NCBI RefSeq assembly: GCF_000745425.1
Contig: NZ_JQJH01000003.1
Coordinates: forward strand, 265,120 to 329,119
Length of the DNA: 64,000 bases
Origin: Beijerinckia mobilis
GTDB taxonomy: Bacteria; Pseudomonadota; Alphaproteobacteria; Rhizobiales; Beijerinckiaceae
Reading direction: 5' to 3'
The notes under the pieces were generated by a model. The model made no database searches, was not told where the DNA came from, and saw only the letters and a program-made list of their open reading frames with translations. Below, piece by piece: positions 35,267 to 45,620 of the stretch. The stretch's first letter is position 1, and each line of letters starts with the position of its first letter. A program made the translations under genes and the position numbers.

Positions 35267-37642
35267 TTACTTCTTCAGATCGACCACGACCTCTTCGAGT
35301 TTTCCCTGAAAGTCGAAGGGTGCATTGTAGTCATAAGTCACTGGAGTGCCGGTATCGGTTCCAATGTCCTGATTCTCCGACAGCGAGTATTTGAACGGCG
35401 TCGTCCGTTCGATCCGGCCGCTGCCGACCTGTTTGCCATCGGCGAACAAGGTGATAGTGCCGGACTTGCCGGTGTCGTTGCCACCATCATAGGAGAAATC
35501 CATCTTCACCTCGTGCTCGCCTGCTGCCACTGGCATGCTGCTCGATACCGAATAGCGGGCGACATCGATGAAATTGTGTACGGCATTGAGCTTGCCATCC
35601 TTCAGATAGAAGGCCCAGCCGCCAGTATTGCCGCCCTGGGTGAAGATCATACCGCTGGCTTTGTCCTTGATATTCACCTTTGCCGTAATGCTGAAAGACT
35701 TGTTCTTGAGGTCGGGTGCGGATGATTCCGGCAGGCCGGCAAGTACACCCTCATAGGTGAAATGTGTCCGGTTCCCCGCGAGATTAGGCTTGCCGGTCAG
35801 TTCGGCGCTGAACCGTTCCGCGCCACGCCAGTCGAGAGGAAGAGCCTTGTTGATCGAAGCCTGCGCCCACCAAAGCGCCTTGAGTTCATCAAGCTTTTCC
35901 GGACGTTTGCCGGCCAGATCGTCGGCCTGCGTGAAATCTTTCTCCAGATTGTAGAGTTCCCACTTGGCCTTGAAGGGATCAAATGCGCCGCGCTCGGGTT
36001 GCCAGGGCTCGAATGCCAGGGATGCAGCCCACCAGCCGTCCTTGTAGATGCCGCGATTAGCGAACATCTCGAAATATTGGCTGGTGCGGATCTCCTTGGC
36101 ATTGGCATCCACCAGGGTCGGAAGCAGGCTCTTGCCCTGCATGGGGGTCTGTGCGGTTCCATTCACGCTGCGCGGTTCGGCGATGCCGGCTGCGTCGAGG
36201 ATGGTGGGCGCGATGTCAATGACATGACTGAACTGTGTCCGCAATTCACCACCCTTTTTGTAGCGTGCGGGCCATTTCACGATCATTGCATTGCGGGTAC
36301 CGCCCAAATGGCTTGCGACCTGTTTCGTCCACTGGAACGGTGTATCCATTGCCCATGCCCAACCGGCCGGGAAATGGTTGAAATGCATATCTGTACCGAT
36401 CTCGTCGATGTGGTCGAGCATTTGATCGGCTGTCATCAGATAGGCATTGAAGAAGGCGTTTTCATTCAGCGTGCCGTCAAATCCTCCTTCAGCCGAGGCG
36501 CCGTTGTCACCTACAATGTAGAGGATCATTGTATTGTCGGCATCCGGCATCGTCGCCACATAATCGAGGACGCGTCCGACCTCATGATCCACCTGTTTGC
36601 CGTAGGCGGCGAAGACTTCCATCATCCGGCTGTAGAGTTTCTTCTTCTTTTCGTCGAGGCTGTCCCAGGCAGGCAGGCTTTTGGGCCTTGGGGTCAGGAC
36701 CGCGTCCTGCGGGATGATGCCGAGATCCTTCTGTCGCTGGAATGTTTGCTTGCGGTATTCATCCCAGCCCATATCGAATTTTCCAGCGAAGGCGCCGATC
36801 ATGGCTTTCGGTGCCTGGTGCGGGGCGTGCGTGGCTGCCGGGGCAAAATAGAGGAACCAAGGCTTGCCCGGCTCGATAGCCTGGATATTCTTCAGCCATT
36901 GAAGCGCATGGTCGGCCAGATCGACACTGAGATAATAGCCTTCCTTATGCGGCGTCCCGAGCGGCGTTTGATTCTCGAAGAGGTAGGGCCGCAGCTGATT
37001 GGTATCGCCCGCCATGAAACCATAGAAATAGTCGAAGCCGAGGGCGTTGGGCCAATGATCGAATGGGCCGACGGCACTGGTCTCATAGACCGGCGTATTG
37101 TGGTTCTTGCCGAACCATGAAGTAATGTAGCCGTTCTGGCGGAGGATTTCCGCAACCGTGGCCGTATCCTTCGGAATGATCCCGGTATAGCCGTCATATC
37201 CCGTGGCAAGCTCGGTAATTACCCCCGTTCCGGCAACATTGTGATTGCGACCGGTCAGAAGCGCAGCGCGTGTGGGAGAACATAAAGCCGTGGTGTGAAA
37301 GCGGTTATAGAATAGACCCTGGTGAGCCAATGTATCCAACGCAGGCGAAGGCACGCCGCCGCCGGACACGGAAAACTGCCCAAAACCGACATCATCCAGA
37401 AGGATGAGCAGGACATTGGGTGCACCTTTAGGGGCTCGTATGGGGGCTGGAAAGGTTGCCGGATCCGAGTCCTTGAATGTCGTACCGACAGCACCGCGGA
37501 ATTTCTGTTCGGCATAAGGCAGAACGACCTGTCCGTCTTTCGCCGCGAGAGGAGCGTTATCTGTCTGGGCATAAGAGGTCATGGTCTGGGCTATCAGCAA
37601 AGACGTCGTGACTGTGGCGAGTATAACGATCCTGCGAGCCAT
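35267..37642 (-). CDS. Secreted type I arylsulfatase (formylglycine-dependent)
   Basis: A 791-residue sulfatase. A signal peptide (MARRIVILATVTTSLLIAQT ... YAQ) sends it out of the cytoplasm. The alkaline-phosphatase-fold core has metal ligands in [12 protein letters not shown] (Asp83, Asp84) and the sulfatase signature [16 protein letters not shown] with Cys121 in the C-x-P-x-R motif, the residue converted to formylglycine. Further metal-site residues lie in [13 protein letters not shown]. The last 150 residues form a beta-rich, jelly-roll-like domain (FSITAKVNIKDKASGMIFTQ). It cleaves sulfate esters, so sulfur scavenging is likely. A paralogue lies at 41466. No maturase gene is in view. Confidence 0.92.
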   Translation of the reverse strand: MARRIVILATVTTSLLIAQTMTSYAQTDNAPLAAKDGQVVLPYAEQKFRGAVGTTFKDSDPATFPAPIRAPKGAPNVLLILLDDVGFGQFSVSGGGVPSPALDTLAHQGLFYNRFHTTALCSPTRAALLTGRNHNVAGTGVITELATGYDGYTGIIPKDTATVAEILRQNGYITSWFGKNHNTPVYETSAVGPFDHWPNALGFDYFYGFMAGDTNQLRPYLFENQTPLGTPHKEGYYLSVDLADHALQWLKNIQAIEPGKPWFLYFAPAATHAPHQAPKAMIGAFAGKFDMGWDEYRKQTFQRQKDLGIIPQDAVLTPRPKSLPAWDSLDEKKKKLYSRMMEVFAAYGKQVDHEVGRVLDYVATMPDADNTMILYIVGDNGASAEGGFDGTLNENAFFNAYLMTADQMLDHIDEIGTDMHFNHFPAGWAWAMDTPFQWTKQVASHLGGTRNAMIVKWPARYKKGGELRTQFSHVIDIAPTILDAAGIAEPRSVNGTAQTPMQGKSLLPTLVDANAKEIRTSQYFEMFANRGIYKDGWWAASLAFEPWQPERGAFDPFKAKWELYNLEKDFTQADDLAGKRPEKLDELKALWWAQASINKALPLDWRGAERFSAELTGKPNLAGNRTHFTYEGVLAGLPESSAPDLKNKSFSITAKVNIKDKASGMIFTQGGNTGGWAFYLKDGKLNAVHNFIDVARYSVSSSMPVAAGEHEVKMDFSYDGGNDTGKSGTITLFADGKQVGSGRIERTTPFKYSLSENQDIGTDTGTPVTYDYNAPFDFQGKLEEVVVDLKK

Positions 37643-37996
37643 ATCTGCGCCTTTCTACTTGAAATCACTTCGAGAGAGAATGTGTTCCGGTTCTGGAACT
37701 GCCCTGCGCAATATATCATTCCATCAAAGCGGCGGTGTCTCCGCCGGACATTGAATCGAGGGGAAGACTATCAGCTTCCCGTGGAGTGGGCGAGAGGACC
37801 ATTCGACGCCCATGCCGATAGTGAAATACACCGAAAGTATAGGATCGCGTATGCCGTCAATCCATTGCAGACATACTCAGCGTCAAAACACTATGAATTG
37901 CAGAAATCTTCATCTTGTATTCTTTGGTGGCCATGCCGACGCCAATCCGGCTCGCCATCCCACTGATTCCGCGATGATGGCGAGCGCGCCAGGTGA
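37643..37996. other. Gap between arylsulfatase and aminopeptidase genes
   Basis: About 350 bases holding the arylsulfatase promoter region. A small GGCGG/CCGCC hairpin lies near 37726-37740. No gene is supported. Confidence 0.35.
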
Positions 37997-40657
37997 TCAG
38001 TTTTCCGTCAGCCAACGATCAATCTGAGGGATCACGTCCCTGCGCAGCCGCGCACGCATGCGGATGGTATCCTCAGCCTTGAGGACGTCGTGCCGGGCTG
38101 AGGCGGGAATGTATTTTTCCGCAAATGCGTGGAGCTGATCGGCGCGTGCCGGATCGGCCGAGGGCGAGGCAACATCGCCATAAAGCTGGTAGCGCTGGAG
38201 CGAATCGAGCCGGTTCTTAAAGAACGCCCTATGCTCGGTAGCGAAGGCCCAAGTCAGGTCAGGGTCCGCCTGCGCTGCGATATAAAGCATGTACGGCCCG
38301 CCGGTGACGGGGATTTCGTCGGTCAGCGTCAGTGCCAGTGCCTGTTTCAGGATCGCCGGGTCGGTCGCGGTCGCGAGTGCGAAATCGAGATGCAGCTTCT
38401 GGAGCGAATCGGTGTCGGCCGCCGCCATCTTCCGCAATTGTTCGAACGTCGCATGATCGGCGTTCTGCGCCGTCACCGCGATCACGGCACGCGCTGTGGA
38501 CCCGCTGGCAGCGGCGGGGTCGGTGAGCATCGCCTCGAATTGACGATGCGCTTCGGCGATCACCGCCTTGTCGCCAAAATGGCCTAGCGTTCGGATCAGC
38601 GTGTTCCGTAACATGCCCGCATTGTCCGATTCGCCGGCTTTGTCATCGAAGCCGAGCCCCTCGAACTCGAGATTGAGCAGCCCGCGCGCATAAGCACGGA
38701 AGGCATCGCGCTGTGGTCCCGGCGCGTAGATGGCATCGATCGTATGGAGCTTCTGCGCCAGCCGATCCCATACGATGGGATCGGCAGAGACAGGCAGCTT
38801 GCGCGTCAGATCGAGGAAATCCGCCGCGCCGCCATCGCCCGAGGTGGCGAGCGCCCAGGTATCGGAAAACAGGCCAAGCTGATCGGCCACCGGCACGTGC
38901 GCGAAACCAGCCGCCAGTCTGGTCATCTGACTTTTGGTGTGGCAGGTGCGAAAATAGCCGATTTGCCCAGCATTGACGATCAAAGGAGCGGTGCCGCGAG
39001 CGGCCAGAGGCACCGAATTGGTACTGGTCACTGTGATGCGCTGCTCAGCCGCAGGTTGGCCGAGCGGAGCAGTGATCACGGGTACCATCCAGCTGCGCGG
39101 CTGTTTGGAGGCAGCATCCAGCCCGAAGCGCCCCTGCGTCAATGACAGTGCCCCGTCTGTCTCGCTTTCCTTGATAAGAGGCACGCCGGCCTGTTGCGTG
39201 AAATCCTTGCTAATCTGCACGATCGGCTTTCCGGACGATGCCTGGATTGCCTGGAAAAGCGCGGCCGTGGTGGCGTTGCCATAGGCGTGCGCAGCCAGAT
39301 AATTGTGAATACCGGTACGGAAATTGTCCGATCCGGCGTAGGCCTCGATCATCCGGATTACGGCAGCGCCCTTTTGGTAGGTAATCACATCCCCGATCCG
39401 ATTGACCTGGTCGATCGTGTCCGCCTGTTCCACCACCGGGTGGGTGGAGGCAAGCGCGTCCGTGGTCAAGGCATTGTCACGGCTGGCCGTGAATTGTAGC
39501 CAGACATGCCATTCGGGATGGATGGTGTCGGTCGCCTTATTTTCCATCCATGAGCCGAAGCCCTCGTTCAACCAAAGGTCATCCCACCAGCTCATCGTGA
39601 CCAGATCGCCGAACCATTGATGCGCCATCTCATGCGCGACGACCATGTAGACATTCTGCTTGTCCGCATCGGTCGCAGTCTTGGGATTGATGAGCAGATC
39701 GCTCTCGAAATAGAAGATCGCGCCCCAATTCTCCATCGCGCCGAAACTGCCCGAGCCCGGGCCGCCGATCAGATCGAGCTTGGGTAGCGGGAAGTTGATC
39801 TCGAAATATTGATTGTAAAAGCGCAGGATATGGCCGGCCGCATCGAGCGCGTAGCGTGCCTGATCGGTAGCACCCCGGCGCACGATGACGCCCACGTCCA
39901 CCCCGTCCACATCCTCGTGGATGCGCTGCATATCGCCGATGCCGAGATACAAAAGATAGGACGACATCTTCGGCGAGGGCTGGAAGGTGACACGCTTCAT
40001 GCCGCCCACCACCTCCGTTTGCCGTGCGATCGGCATGTTGGAAACGACGAATTGGCCCATGGGCGCCGTCACCGTAATGTCGAAGACCGCCTTCATGTCA
40101 GGCTGGTCGAAACAGGGGACAAAGCGGCGCGCGTCCGCCGCCTCGAACTGGGTGGCGAGCATCCGCTTCTTGCCTTGTGGCGTATCGTAGTCGAGCGCGA
40201 ACAGCCCCTGGCCGCTGGTGTTGATCTTGCCGTGGTAGGCCAGATCCAGCGTATAATGGCCCACTATCAGCGGCTTTGCGAAGGTGAAGGTGGCGGTCTG
40301 GAAGGTCGGGTCATAGCGGATCGTGGCCGTGCCGACGCCGACCAGTTCGGCATTATCGATCTGCAGGTCGAACACATTGAGCGTAATGGTTGGTGTTGCC
40401 GCGTGAACATCGAGCGTGATGCCAACGGTACCTGAGAAGGTCAACTTCTGTGCGTCTGGAACCACCGCGATATCGTAACGCACGGGCGTGACCGTGCGCG
40501 GTAGTTGTGCTTGATGTAACCTAACTTCCCTGGGCTCGGGGGGCGCAGCCTGCGCCATGGCGGGCATTGTAAGCGCGAGAAGGCCGGCGACCGCGGTGGC
40601 GACGACAAGCGCAGCGCAGGCCGAGGGGGATTCGAGCATGGAGCAATTTGCTGGCAT
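37997..40657 (-). CDS. Secreted M1-family zinc aminopeptidase
   Basis: An 886-residue protein. The signal peptide includes CAALVVATAVAGLLALTMPA with cleavage near MAQA. The catalytic domain has the exopeptidase motif GAMEN at 306-310 and the zinc motif HEMAHQWFGD at 342-351 with the third ligand Glu365 (LWLNEGF). An ERAP1-like C-terminal helical domain follows. It would trim N-terminal residues of peptides in the periplasm or outside the cell. ATG 40657 or 40639 could be the start; the latter gives a more typical signal peptide. It lies between two arylsulfatases, and its base composition looks more GC-rich than the spacers. Confidence 0.92.
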   Translation of the reverse strand: MPANCSMLESPSACAALVVATAVAGLLALTMPAMAQAAPPEPREVRLHQAQLPRTVTPVRYDIAVVPDAQKLTFSGTVGITLDVHAATPTITLNVFDLQIDNAELVGVGTATIRYDPTFQTATFTFAKPLIVGHYTLDLAYHGKINTSGQGLFALDYDTPQGKKRMLATQFEAADARRFVPCFDQPDMKAVFDITVTAPMGQFVVSNMPIARQTEVVGGMKRVTFQPSPKMSSYLLYLGIGDMQRIHEDVDGVDVGVIVRRGATDQARYALDAAGHILRFYNQYFEINFPLPKLDLIGGPGSGSFGAMENWGAIFYFESDLLINPKTATDADKQNVYMVVAHEMAHQWFGDLVTMSWWDDLWLNEGFGSWMENKATDTIHPEWHVWLQFTASRDNALTTDALASTHPVVEQADTIDQVNRIGDVITYQKGAAVIRMIEAYAGSDNFRTGIHNYLAAHAYGNATTAALFQAIQASSGKPIVQISKDFTQQAGVPLIKESETDGALSLTQGRFGLDAASKQPRSWMVPVITAPLGQPAAEQRITVTSTNSVPLAARGTAPLIVNAGQIGYFRTCHTKSQMTRLAAGFAHVPVADQLGLFSDTWALATSGDGGAADFLDLTRKLPVSADPIVWDRLAQKLHTIDAIYAPGPQRDAFRAYARGLLNLEFEGLGFDDKAGESDNAGMLRNTLIRTLGHFGDKAVIAEAHRQFEAMLTDPAAASGSTARAVIAVTAQNADHATFEQLRKMAAADTDSLQKLHLDFALATATDPAILKQALALTLTDEIPVTGGPYMLYIAAQADPDLTWAFATEHRAFFKNRLDSLQRYQLYGDVASPSADPARADQLHAFAEKYIPASARHDVLKAEDTIRMRARLRRDVIPQIDRWLTEN

Positions 40658-41465
40658 TCCTCCTCACAGATCAGAGTTATGCACGCGATTTTTTATGTAC
40701 GTGTCAAAGCGAGCCAAAGCCCTTCGCTGGCACAAGCCTAAAAGGCGATCAGACCGTTTCCAGAGACGCTTTCAAACGCGGGATGGCCGCAATTGGCCGC
40801 ATTTTCACCAGGCCGTCGTGATCATAATAAGTTTTGCGTGCGTCCGAGGGTGTGCCCGGCGTAGCATGAAATTCTGCGCCCGCATGTCATCGGTCCGTTT
40901 GCTGTCTCGTCAGGCCCGTAGAACCCCTGACCAAAGGATTGGATCCTCGGCTTTTTCAGATTTCGTTAACCATTTGGTTTCCAAAGCAAATAAACAGCAA
41001 ATCATTTTGCTGGCGGATGGTCCATGGGCCGATAAAGCCGAAGCCTTGCACAGACACAGCATGGCCTACTTCACCATGAAATGGTCGTTCTCAATGCTTT
41101 GCTGCATGTGTTTGGTGACATGGCAGATGGAATTCTTGCGCAACAGGCCTTCCTTCTTTGCCACTTTGATGATGGGTGGGAAGGTTTGGACACCCTCGGT
41201 GCCAACGCTGTCAGATACAAGGAGCAGCTCGTCTTTCGTCATCTTGTGGAAGAAGCGTCTGCCGGCAGCAAGATCACGCTGCACTGTCAAAGGGAAGCGA
41301 ACCGGCTCCTCTGCTTGTCAATCGCCCGGTATAAATACCGCTATTGGCCACGGATCTGCTTCTAAGGCTCGTTGACAGGGATCGAGACTTAAAATACCTT
41401 AAATATTGTATATTATAATTGTATATTTCTGATGTAATTTTTGTTTGAGATGGAAGGGCGACCAC
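40658..41465. other. Long gene-poor gap
   Basis: About 800 bases between the peptidase and the second arylsulfatase. A long + frame (40557-41375) overlaps the peptidase start and has random composition, so I reject it. Small frames on both strands near 41066-41365 have no family. The segment may be decayed DNA. Confidence 0.4.
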
Positions 41466-43826
41466 GTGACGACAAACGCTCTGGTTCTGCTTCTTTTCAG
41501 TTTTGTGATGGTCTCGTCGCCTGTCACTTTCGCAGGAGAACATGGCCCGACGAATGATGGCTTTGATCGCACGGAATTGCCGCTTTCGTTGCCACCTTTT
41601 AAGGGTGTGATCGGGAAGACCTACAAGGAAAGCAAGGAAGACTGGCCTCGCGTTCCCACCCCGCCACAGGGCGCGCCGAATGTCGTGGTCATCCTGCTGG
41701 ACGATGTCGGCTTCGGCCAAAGCTCGACCTTTGGCGGCCTCATTCCCACCCCGAGCCTCGACCGGCTGGCCGCGGAAGGCCTTCGCTACAACCGTTTCCA
41801 CACCACCGCCATTTGCGGACCGTCACGCGCCGCGCTTCTGACCGGGCGCAATCATCATGATGCCGGCAACGGTTTTCTCATGGAATGGGCGACCGGCTAT
41901 CCGAGCTACACGACGATGATTCCGCGCGAGACCGCGACTATCGCCGAAGTGTTGAAGGATAATGGATATGCCACCTGGTGGTTCGGCAAGAACCACAATA
42001 CGCCGGATTGGGAAACATCCGTCGCCGGTCCCTTCGACAGATGGCCGACAGGCATGGGGTTTGATTATTTCTACGGCTTCAATGCCGGCGAGACGCATCA
42101 ATATTATCCGACATTGTTCGAGAATACTGTTCCGGTGGAGCCGCCTTCGTCGCCGGAAGAAGGCTATCACTTCATGACGGACATGACCGATCGTGCCATC
42201 GCCCGGATGAAATATTCGAAATCGGTCGCGCCGAACAAACCCTTCTTCATGTATTTCGCTCCGGGCGCCATGCATGCCCCGCATCATGTCACCGCCAAAT
42301 GGCGTGACCAGTTCAAGGGCAAGTTCGACATGGGCTGGGATAAATATCGCGAGCAGGTGTTTCAGCGCCAGCTCGCGATGGGCATTATCCCGCCAGATAC
42401 CAAGCTCACGCAGCGTCCCGATTGGGTGCCGGCCTGGGATAGTCTGAGCGACCAGCAGAAGAAACTCTACAATGCGCTTTTCGAGAATTACGCTGGTTAC
42501 TTCGCCTTCACCGATCACGAGATCGGGCGGCTGCTCGACGCCATCAAGAAGCTGCCGGATGCCGACAATACGCTGATCCTCTACATCGTTGGTGACAATG
42601 GCGCGTCATCGGAAGGGGGACCGGATGGCACATTGAATGAAATCAAGAGCCTGAGCGGATTGCCGACGAGCATCGAGGAAACCCTGGCGCATCTTGACAA
42701 GCTGGGTGGACCGGAAAGCGAACCGCATTATCCCGTCGGTTGGGCTTGGGCCGGCAATACGCCGTTCCAATGGGTCAAGCAGGTGGCCTCACACCTCGGC
42801 GGCACACGCAATCCTCTCGTCGTGAGCTGGCCTGCCCGGATCAAGCATGACGACAAACCGCGGGATACATTCCTCCATCTCGTGGATGTGATGCCGACGA
42901 TTCTCGAGGCAGCGCATATACCGATGCCGGAGGAGGTCAATGATGTCGAGCAGAAGCCGCTCGCCGGCAAATCCTTCCTTGCAAGCTTCACCGACCCGCA
43001 TACCACCGGCCGCTCGGAACAATATTTCGAAATCTTGAGCAATCGCTCCGTCTATCTCGACGGCTGGAAAGCCAATGCACAGCACACTTTGCCGTGGCGG
43101 CAGGACCTTGCCCCTGGCAATTGGGACAAGGACAAGTGGGAGCTCTACAATCTCGATAAGGATTTTTCCGAGGCTAACGATCTTGCCAAGGATCAGCCCG
43201 CGAAGCTCGCGGCGATGAAGGCCGAGTTCGACGTGCTGGCGGAAAAATATCATGTCTATCCGCTGGATGACCGCGGCGCGGCGCGCCTCGTGACGCCGAA
43301 ACCGCGGCCGCCGGGCTCGGATCCCGCGGCCACGCAATTCACCTATTATGCTGGAGCAACCCGTCTTCCGGAGACTGCGGCGCCGCCGATGAAGAATCGC
43401 AGCTGGACGCTGACCGCCGATATCAAAACGGAAGGTGTCAAGACGAATGGTGCCATCATGAGCTTTGGCGGAGTGGCTGCGGGGATGACCTTTTACCTGA
43501 AGGATGGTCTGCCGATCTTTGATTATAATTATTTCGAGGATCATGCCGTCATAAAAGGGGACAAACCAGTTCCTGTCGGCGCGGCCAAGATCGGACTGGC
43601 TTTTGATTACGCCGGTGGTGGTCAGGGCAAGGGCGCCAAAGTCACGATCAAGGTCAATGGCGATGAGGTTGCGGCGGGCGATATTCCCGCGACTGTACCG
43701 GGCCGTTTCGGTGTTGATACTTTCGACATCGGGCAGGACGGCGGCCAACCTGTGACCTTCGCCTATAAGCCACCTTTTAAATTCACCGGTGAGATCGACA
43801 AGGTTGTCATCGACCTGAAGAACTGA
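41466..43826 (+). CDS. Secreted type I arylsulfatase, paralogue of the 35267 gene
   Basis: A 786-residue sulfatase from GTG 41466, preceded by GGAAGGG; an in-frame TTG lies seven codons upstream. The signal peptide is [20 protein letters not shown]. Metal ligands lie in [13 protein letters not shown]. The signature [16 protein letters not shown] has the Cys at about 117 of C-x-P-x-[21 protein letters not shown] and the Gly/Lys-rich, beta-type C-terminal domain closely follow the layout of the other sulfatase. Both enzymes point away from the peptidase region at its two ends. Sulfate-ester hydrolysis in the periplasm is expected. Confidence 0.92.
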   Translation: MTTNALVLLLFSFVMVSSPVTFAGEHGPTNDGFDRTELPLSLPPFKGVIGKTYKESKEDWPRVPTPPQGAPNVVVILLDDVGFGQSSTFGGLIPTPSLDRLAAEGLRYNRFHTTAICGPSRAALLTGRNHHDAGNGFLMEWATGYPSYTTMIPRETATIAEVLKDNGYATWWFGKNHNTPDWETSVAGPFDRWPTGMGFDYFYGFNAGETHQYYPTLFENTVPVEPPSSPEEGYHFMTDMTDRAIARMKYSKSVAPNKPFFMYFAPGAMHAPHHVTAKWRDQFKGKFDMGWDKYREQVFQRQLAMGIIPPDTKLTQRPDWVPAWDSLSDQQKKLYNALFENYAGYFAFTDHEIGRLLDAIKKLPDADNTLILYIVGDNGASSEGGPDGTLNEIKSLSGLPTSIEETLAHLDKLGGPESEPHYPVGWAWAGNTPFQWVKQVASHLGGTRNPLVVSWPARIKHDDKPRDTFLHLVDVMPTILEAAHIPMPEEVNDVEQKPLAGKSFLASFTDPHTTGRSEQYFEILSNRSVYLDGWKANAQHTLPWRQDLAPGNWDKDKWELYNLDKDFSEANDLAKDQPAKLAAMKAEFDVLAEKYHVYPLDDRGAARLVTPKPRPPGSDPAATQFTYYAGATRLPETAAPPMKNRSWTLTADIKTEGVKTNGAIMSFGGVAAGMTFYLKDGLPIFDYNYFEDHAVIKGDKPVPVGAAKIGLAFDYAGGGQGKGAKVTIKVNGDEVAAGDIPATVPGRFGVDTFDIGQDGGQPVTFAYKPPFKFTGEIDKVVIDLKN

Positions 43827-43840
43827 GGGAAAGGGTTTTT

Positions 43841-43866
43841 GTCCCGTGAGTTTTGCTTCACGGGAC
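43841..43866 (+). terminator. Hairpin after the second arylsulfatase
   Basis: A perfect 9-bp stem GTCCCGTGA/TCACGGGAC with an 8-base loop lies 15 bases past the stop. No T run follows it, so termination is plausible but not assured. It also lies just past the stop of the convergent gene. Confidence 0.5.
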
Positions 43867-43883
43867 CATCTTCTCGCGCCGAT

Positions 43884-44264
43884 TCAGCTGCGGAAACGGC
43901 CGCCGAAGTTGAGTTCCTCGTGCTCGATCTTGTTCCATTCGTCGTTCAGATCCGCGACTGTTTGATAGAAGGGATTGTCACAGTCGGGAAAGAATTGCCG
44001 GCGGGTCAAGTCGACGATGCGTTGTCCATTGATCTGGACAAGGAAATGAACCCAATATTGCTGATCGGCGACGGCATACCAGCGCTCGTCCGCATCGGGC
44101 GCCTTCGTGCGCAATCCCTCGCAGCGGAGCACTTGCGCATACGATCCCTTTGATCTCAAACTATCGGCAAGCCGGTGAGAAACGCCACGACAACGGTTGT
44201 AGTAATTATCGAGTGTATCAGCACTCTGTTGAATCAATAATGTGTCCTCGGCGGCGCTTGCCAT
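43884..44264 (-). CDS. Small papain/transglutaminase-like fold protein (possible Tox-PL type)
   Basis: A 126-residue protein from ATG 44264, chosen because CGAGG lies seven bases upstream. A Cys in NRCRGVSHRLADSL (Cys25), a His in WVHFLVQINGQ (His73) and an Asp in IVDLTRRQFF (Asp85) are placed like the Cys-His-Asp triad of compact papain-like domains (Tox-PL and transglutaminase-like families). In those families a helix carries Cys, and a short strand pair, typically ...HHVVEVDGRVIDLTARQF, carries His and Asp. There is no signal peptide and no immunity-like or secretion partner next door. A toxin role is only a possibility. Confidence 0.5.
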   Translation of the reverse strand: MASAAEDTLLIQQSADTLDNYYNRCRGVSHRLADSLRSKGSYAQVLRCEGLRTKAPDADERWYAVADQQYWVHFLVQINGQRIVDLTRRQFFPDCDNPFYQTVADLNDEWNKIEHEELNFGGRFRS

Positions 44265-44840
44265 GGCGAGACCTCGTTGTTCGTGAAAAGGGCTGCCTGA
44301 GAACGGCAAGATATTGGGATGCCAAATTTGAGTATACCAAGACAGGGAGAGACCGAGTGTAGCGTCCCGCCGAAGGCGGGCAGATCGCGTAACGGTTATT
44401 GTATAGGAACAGTTCTTCAGAGCATTTTCTGATAACGTTTGAATCGCTTAGTGATTCTATTGCATTGAAAATACTAAGTTTTTAGAGTAGGGTGTTGCTG
44501 GATATATCGTGGCGCTCTGGGATCAAATCCTTGGGAAGCGAGAATAAATGCACGTGAAACCGGCTACGCTCTTCCCTTATGCGGCGTCGTGATCATCACG
44601 GGCACATCTGGCTCCTCATATCAATCCAGACGGCCGGTTCCGAAGGGATATATGATAATACGCAATAAGTGGACCATTTCTATGAAGGTGGCGCTGGTCA
44701 TGGCTGATTTTCTCGCAAGGGCCGGGAAACCTCATTTTTAAACGGCCCCGGTTTCAACGAAGGTTTTGCCTCGCGGGATCATGCGGCGCGTGATGGCTGC
44801 GCTGTCTTGATGCTGCATCAAGCTTGAGGCTGATGATCCA
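44265..44840. other. Repeat-bearing intergenic region
   Basis: About 575 bases without a gene. Near 44334-44343 ATACCAAGAC recalls the end of repeat family 1, followed by a CCCGCC-GAA-GGCGGG hairpin (about 44369-44383). A family 2 copy lies at 44423-44477. Confidence 0.5.
44423..44477. repeat. Repeat family 2, copy upstream of the HAD region
   Basis: GAGCATTTTC opens the element and TTGAAAATACT closes it, with a nested GAATCGCTTAGTGATTC hairpin. The same order (GAGCATTTTTCA, GGAATCGCTTCGCGATGAG, TTGAAAATGCTC) is found at 56203-56258. Confidence 0.7.
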
Positions 44841-45563
44841 CTACAGACCCATACTATCCGCGAGTGCCCCGAAATCCGGCACATCGATGTCCCATTGTCC
44901 GTCGGCGACGAGATCCGTCGTCTGACCGGGACCATGTTCCATAGGGCGGGCGACGAAAGCCGTGCGCATTCCGCAAGACTGAGCGGCTCTGAGATCATCA
45001 TTATGCGCGGCGACCATGCAGATCTCTTCCGGATCGAGCATGAGAATTTCCGCCGTCCGCAGATAGGCGCGCGGTTGCGGCTTGTAGGCTTGCGCCACTT
45101 CGGCCCCGAGAATCGCGTCCCATGGCAGATCGGCCCGTTTCGCCATATCGATCATCAAGCGGACATTGCCATTTGATAAAGGCGCGATGATCAATCGCGA
45201 TTTCAGCCGCCTCAAGCCCGCGACGCTGTCCGGCCATGGATCGAGGCGATGCCAGGCCAGCGTGAGCGCGTCGAGCTCTTGCGAGGGCAGGGCGCTTGTT
45301 TCAAATCCGAATGTCGGCAGAATCGTTTCGAGATTTTCACGATGCAGGATATCAAGCGGAACGAACGGCCTACTACCGTTGCGCACCGCCTCCATGGCGG
45401 GAGAGTAAAGGGCGCGCCAGGCATCTGCGAAGGCGAAAGGGTCGAGATCCTGCCGTTGGTGCCGCGCGAAAAAGGCCTGTGCCTCGCGCGCGATACTGGT
45501 GCGCCAGTCAACCACCGTTCCGAAGACGTCGAAAACCATGGCGCGGATGCCTGCCAAACCCAT
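44841..45563 (-). CDS. Haloacid dehalogenase type II family hydrolase
   Basis: A 240-residue HAD enzyme. Motif I is AMVFDVFGTVVDWRTSI with the nucleophile Asp, motif II is IAPLSNGN, the Lys is in AQAYKPQPRAYLRTAEIL, and motif III is MVAAHNDDLRAAQSCGMRTAFVA. These match L-2-haloacid dehalogenases, which hydrolyse short 2-haloacids, although many members act on phosphate esters instead. It is divergent from crcB. Confidence 0.88.
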   Translation of the reverse strand: MGLAGIRAMVFDVFGTVVDWRTSIAREAQAFFARHQRQDLDPFAFADAWRALYSPAMEAVRNGSRPFVPLDILHRENLETILPTFGFETSALPSQELDALTLAWHRLDPWPDSVAGLRRLKSRLIIAPLSNGNVRLMIDMAKRADLPWDAILGAEVAQAYKPQPRAYLRTAEILMLDPEEICMVAAHNDDLRAAQSCGMRTAFVARPMEHGPGQTTDLVADGQWDIDVPDFGALADSMGL

Positions 45564-45620
45564 GCGCTTATCCTTTCCCTTTATCCTCGTGTTATGATCA
45601 GGACCGGATTATAAACATCC

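Noticed and set aside
35762..37120. 452-codon forward frame opposite the first arylsulfatase
   Set aside because: It mirrors the sulfatase codons and shows no domain.
40557..41375. 272-codon forward frame over the aminopeptidase start and the following gap
   Set aside because: It overlaps the peptidase signal-peptide region on the other strand and has no domain.
45564..45620. Possible fluoride riboswitch before crcB
   Set aside because: Only 57 bases separate the divergent genes, and none of the conserved riboswitch blocks is present.
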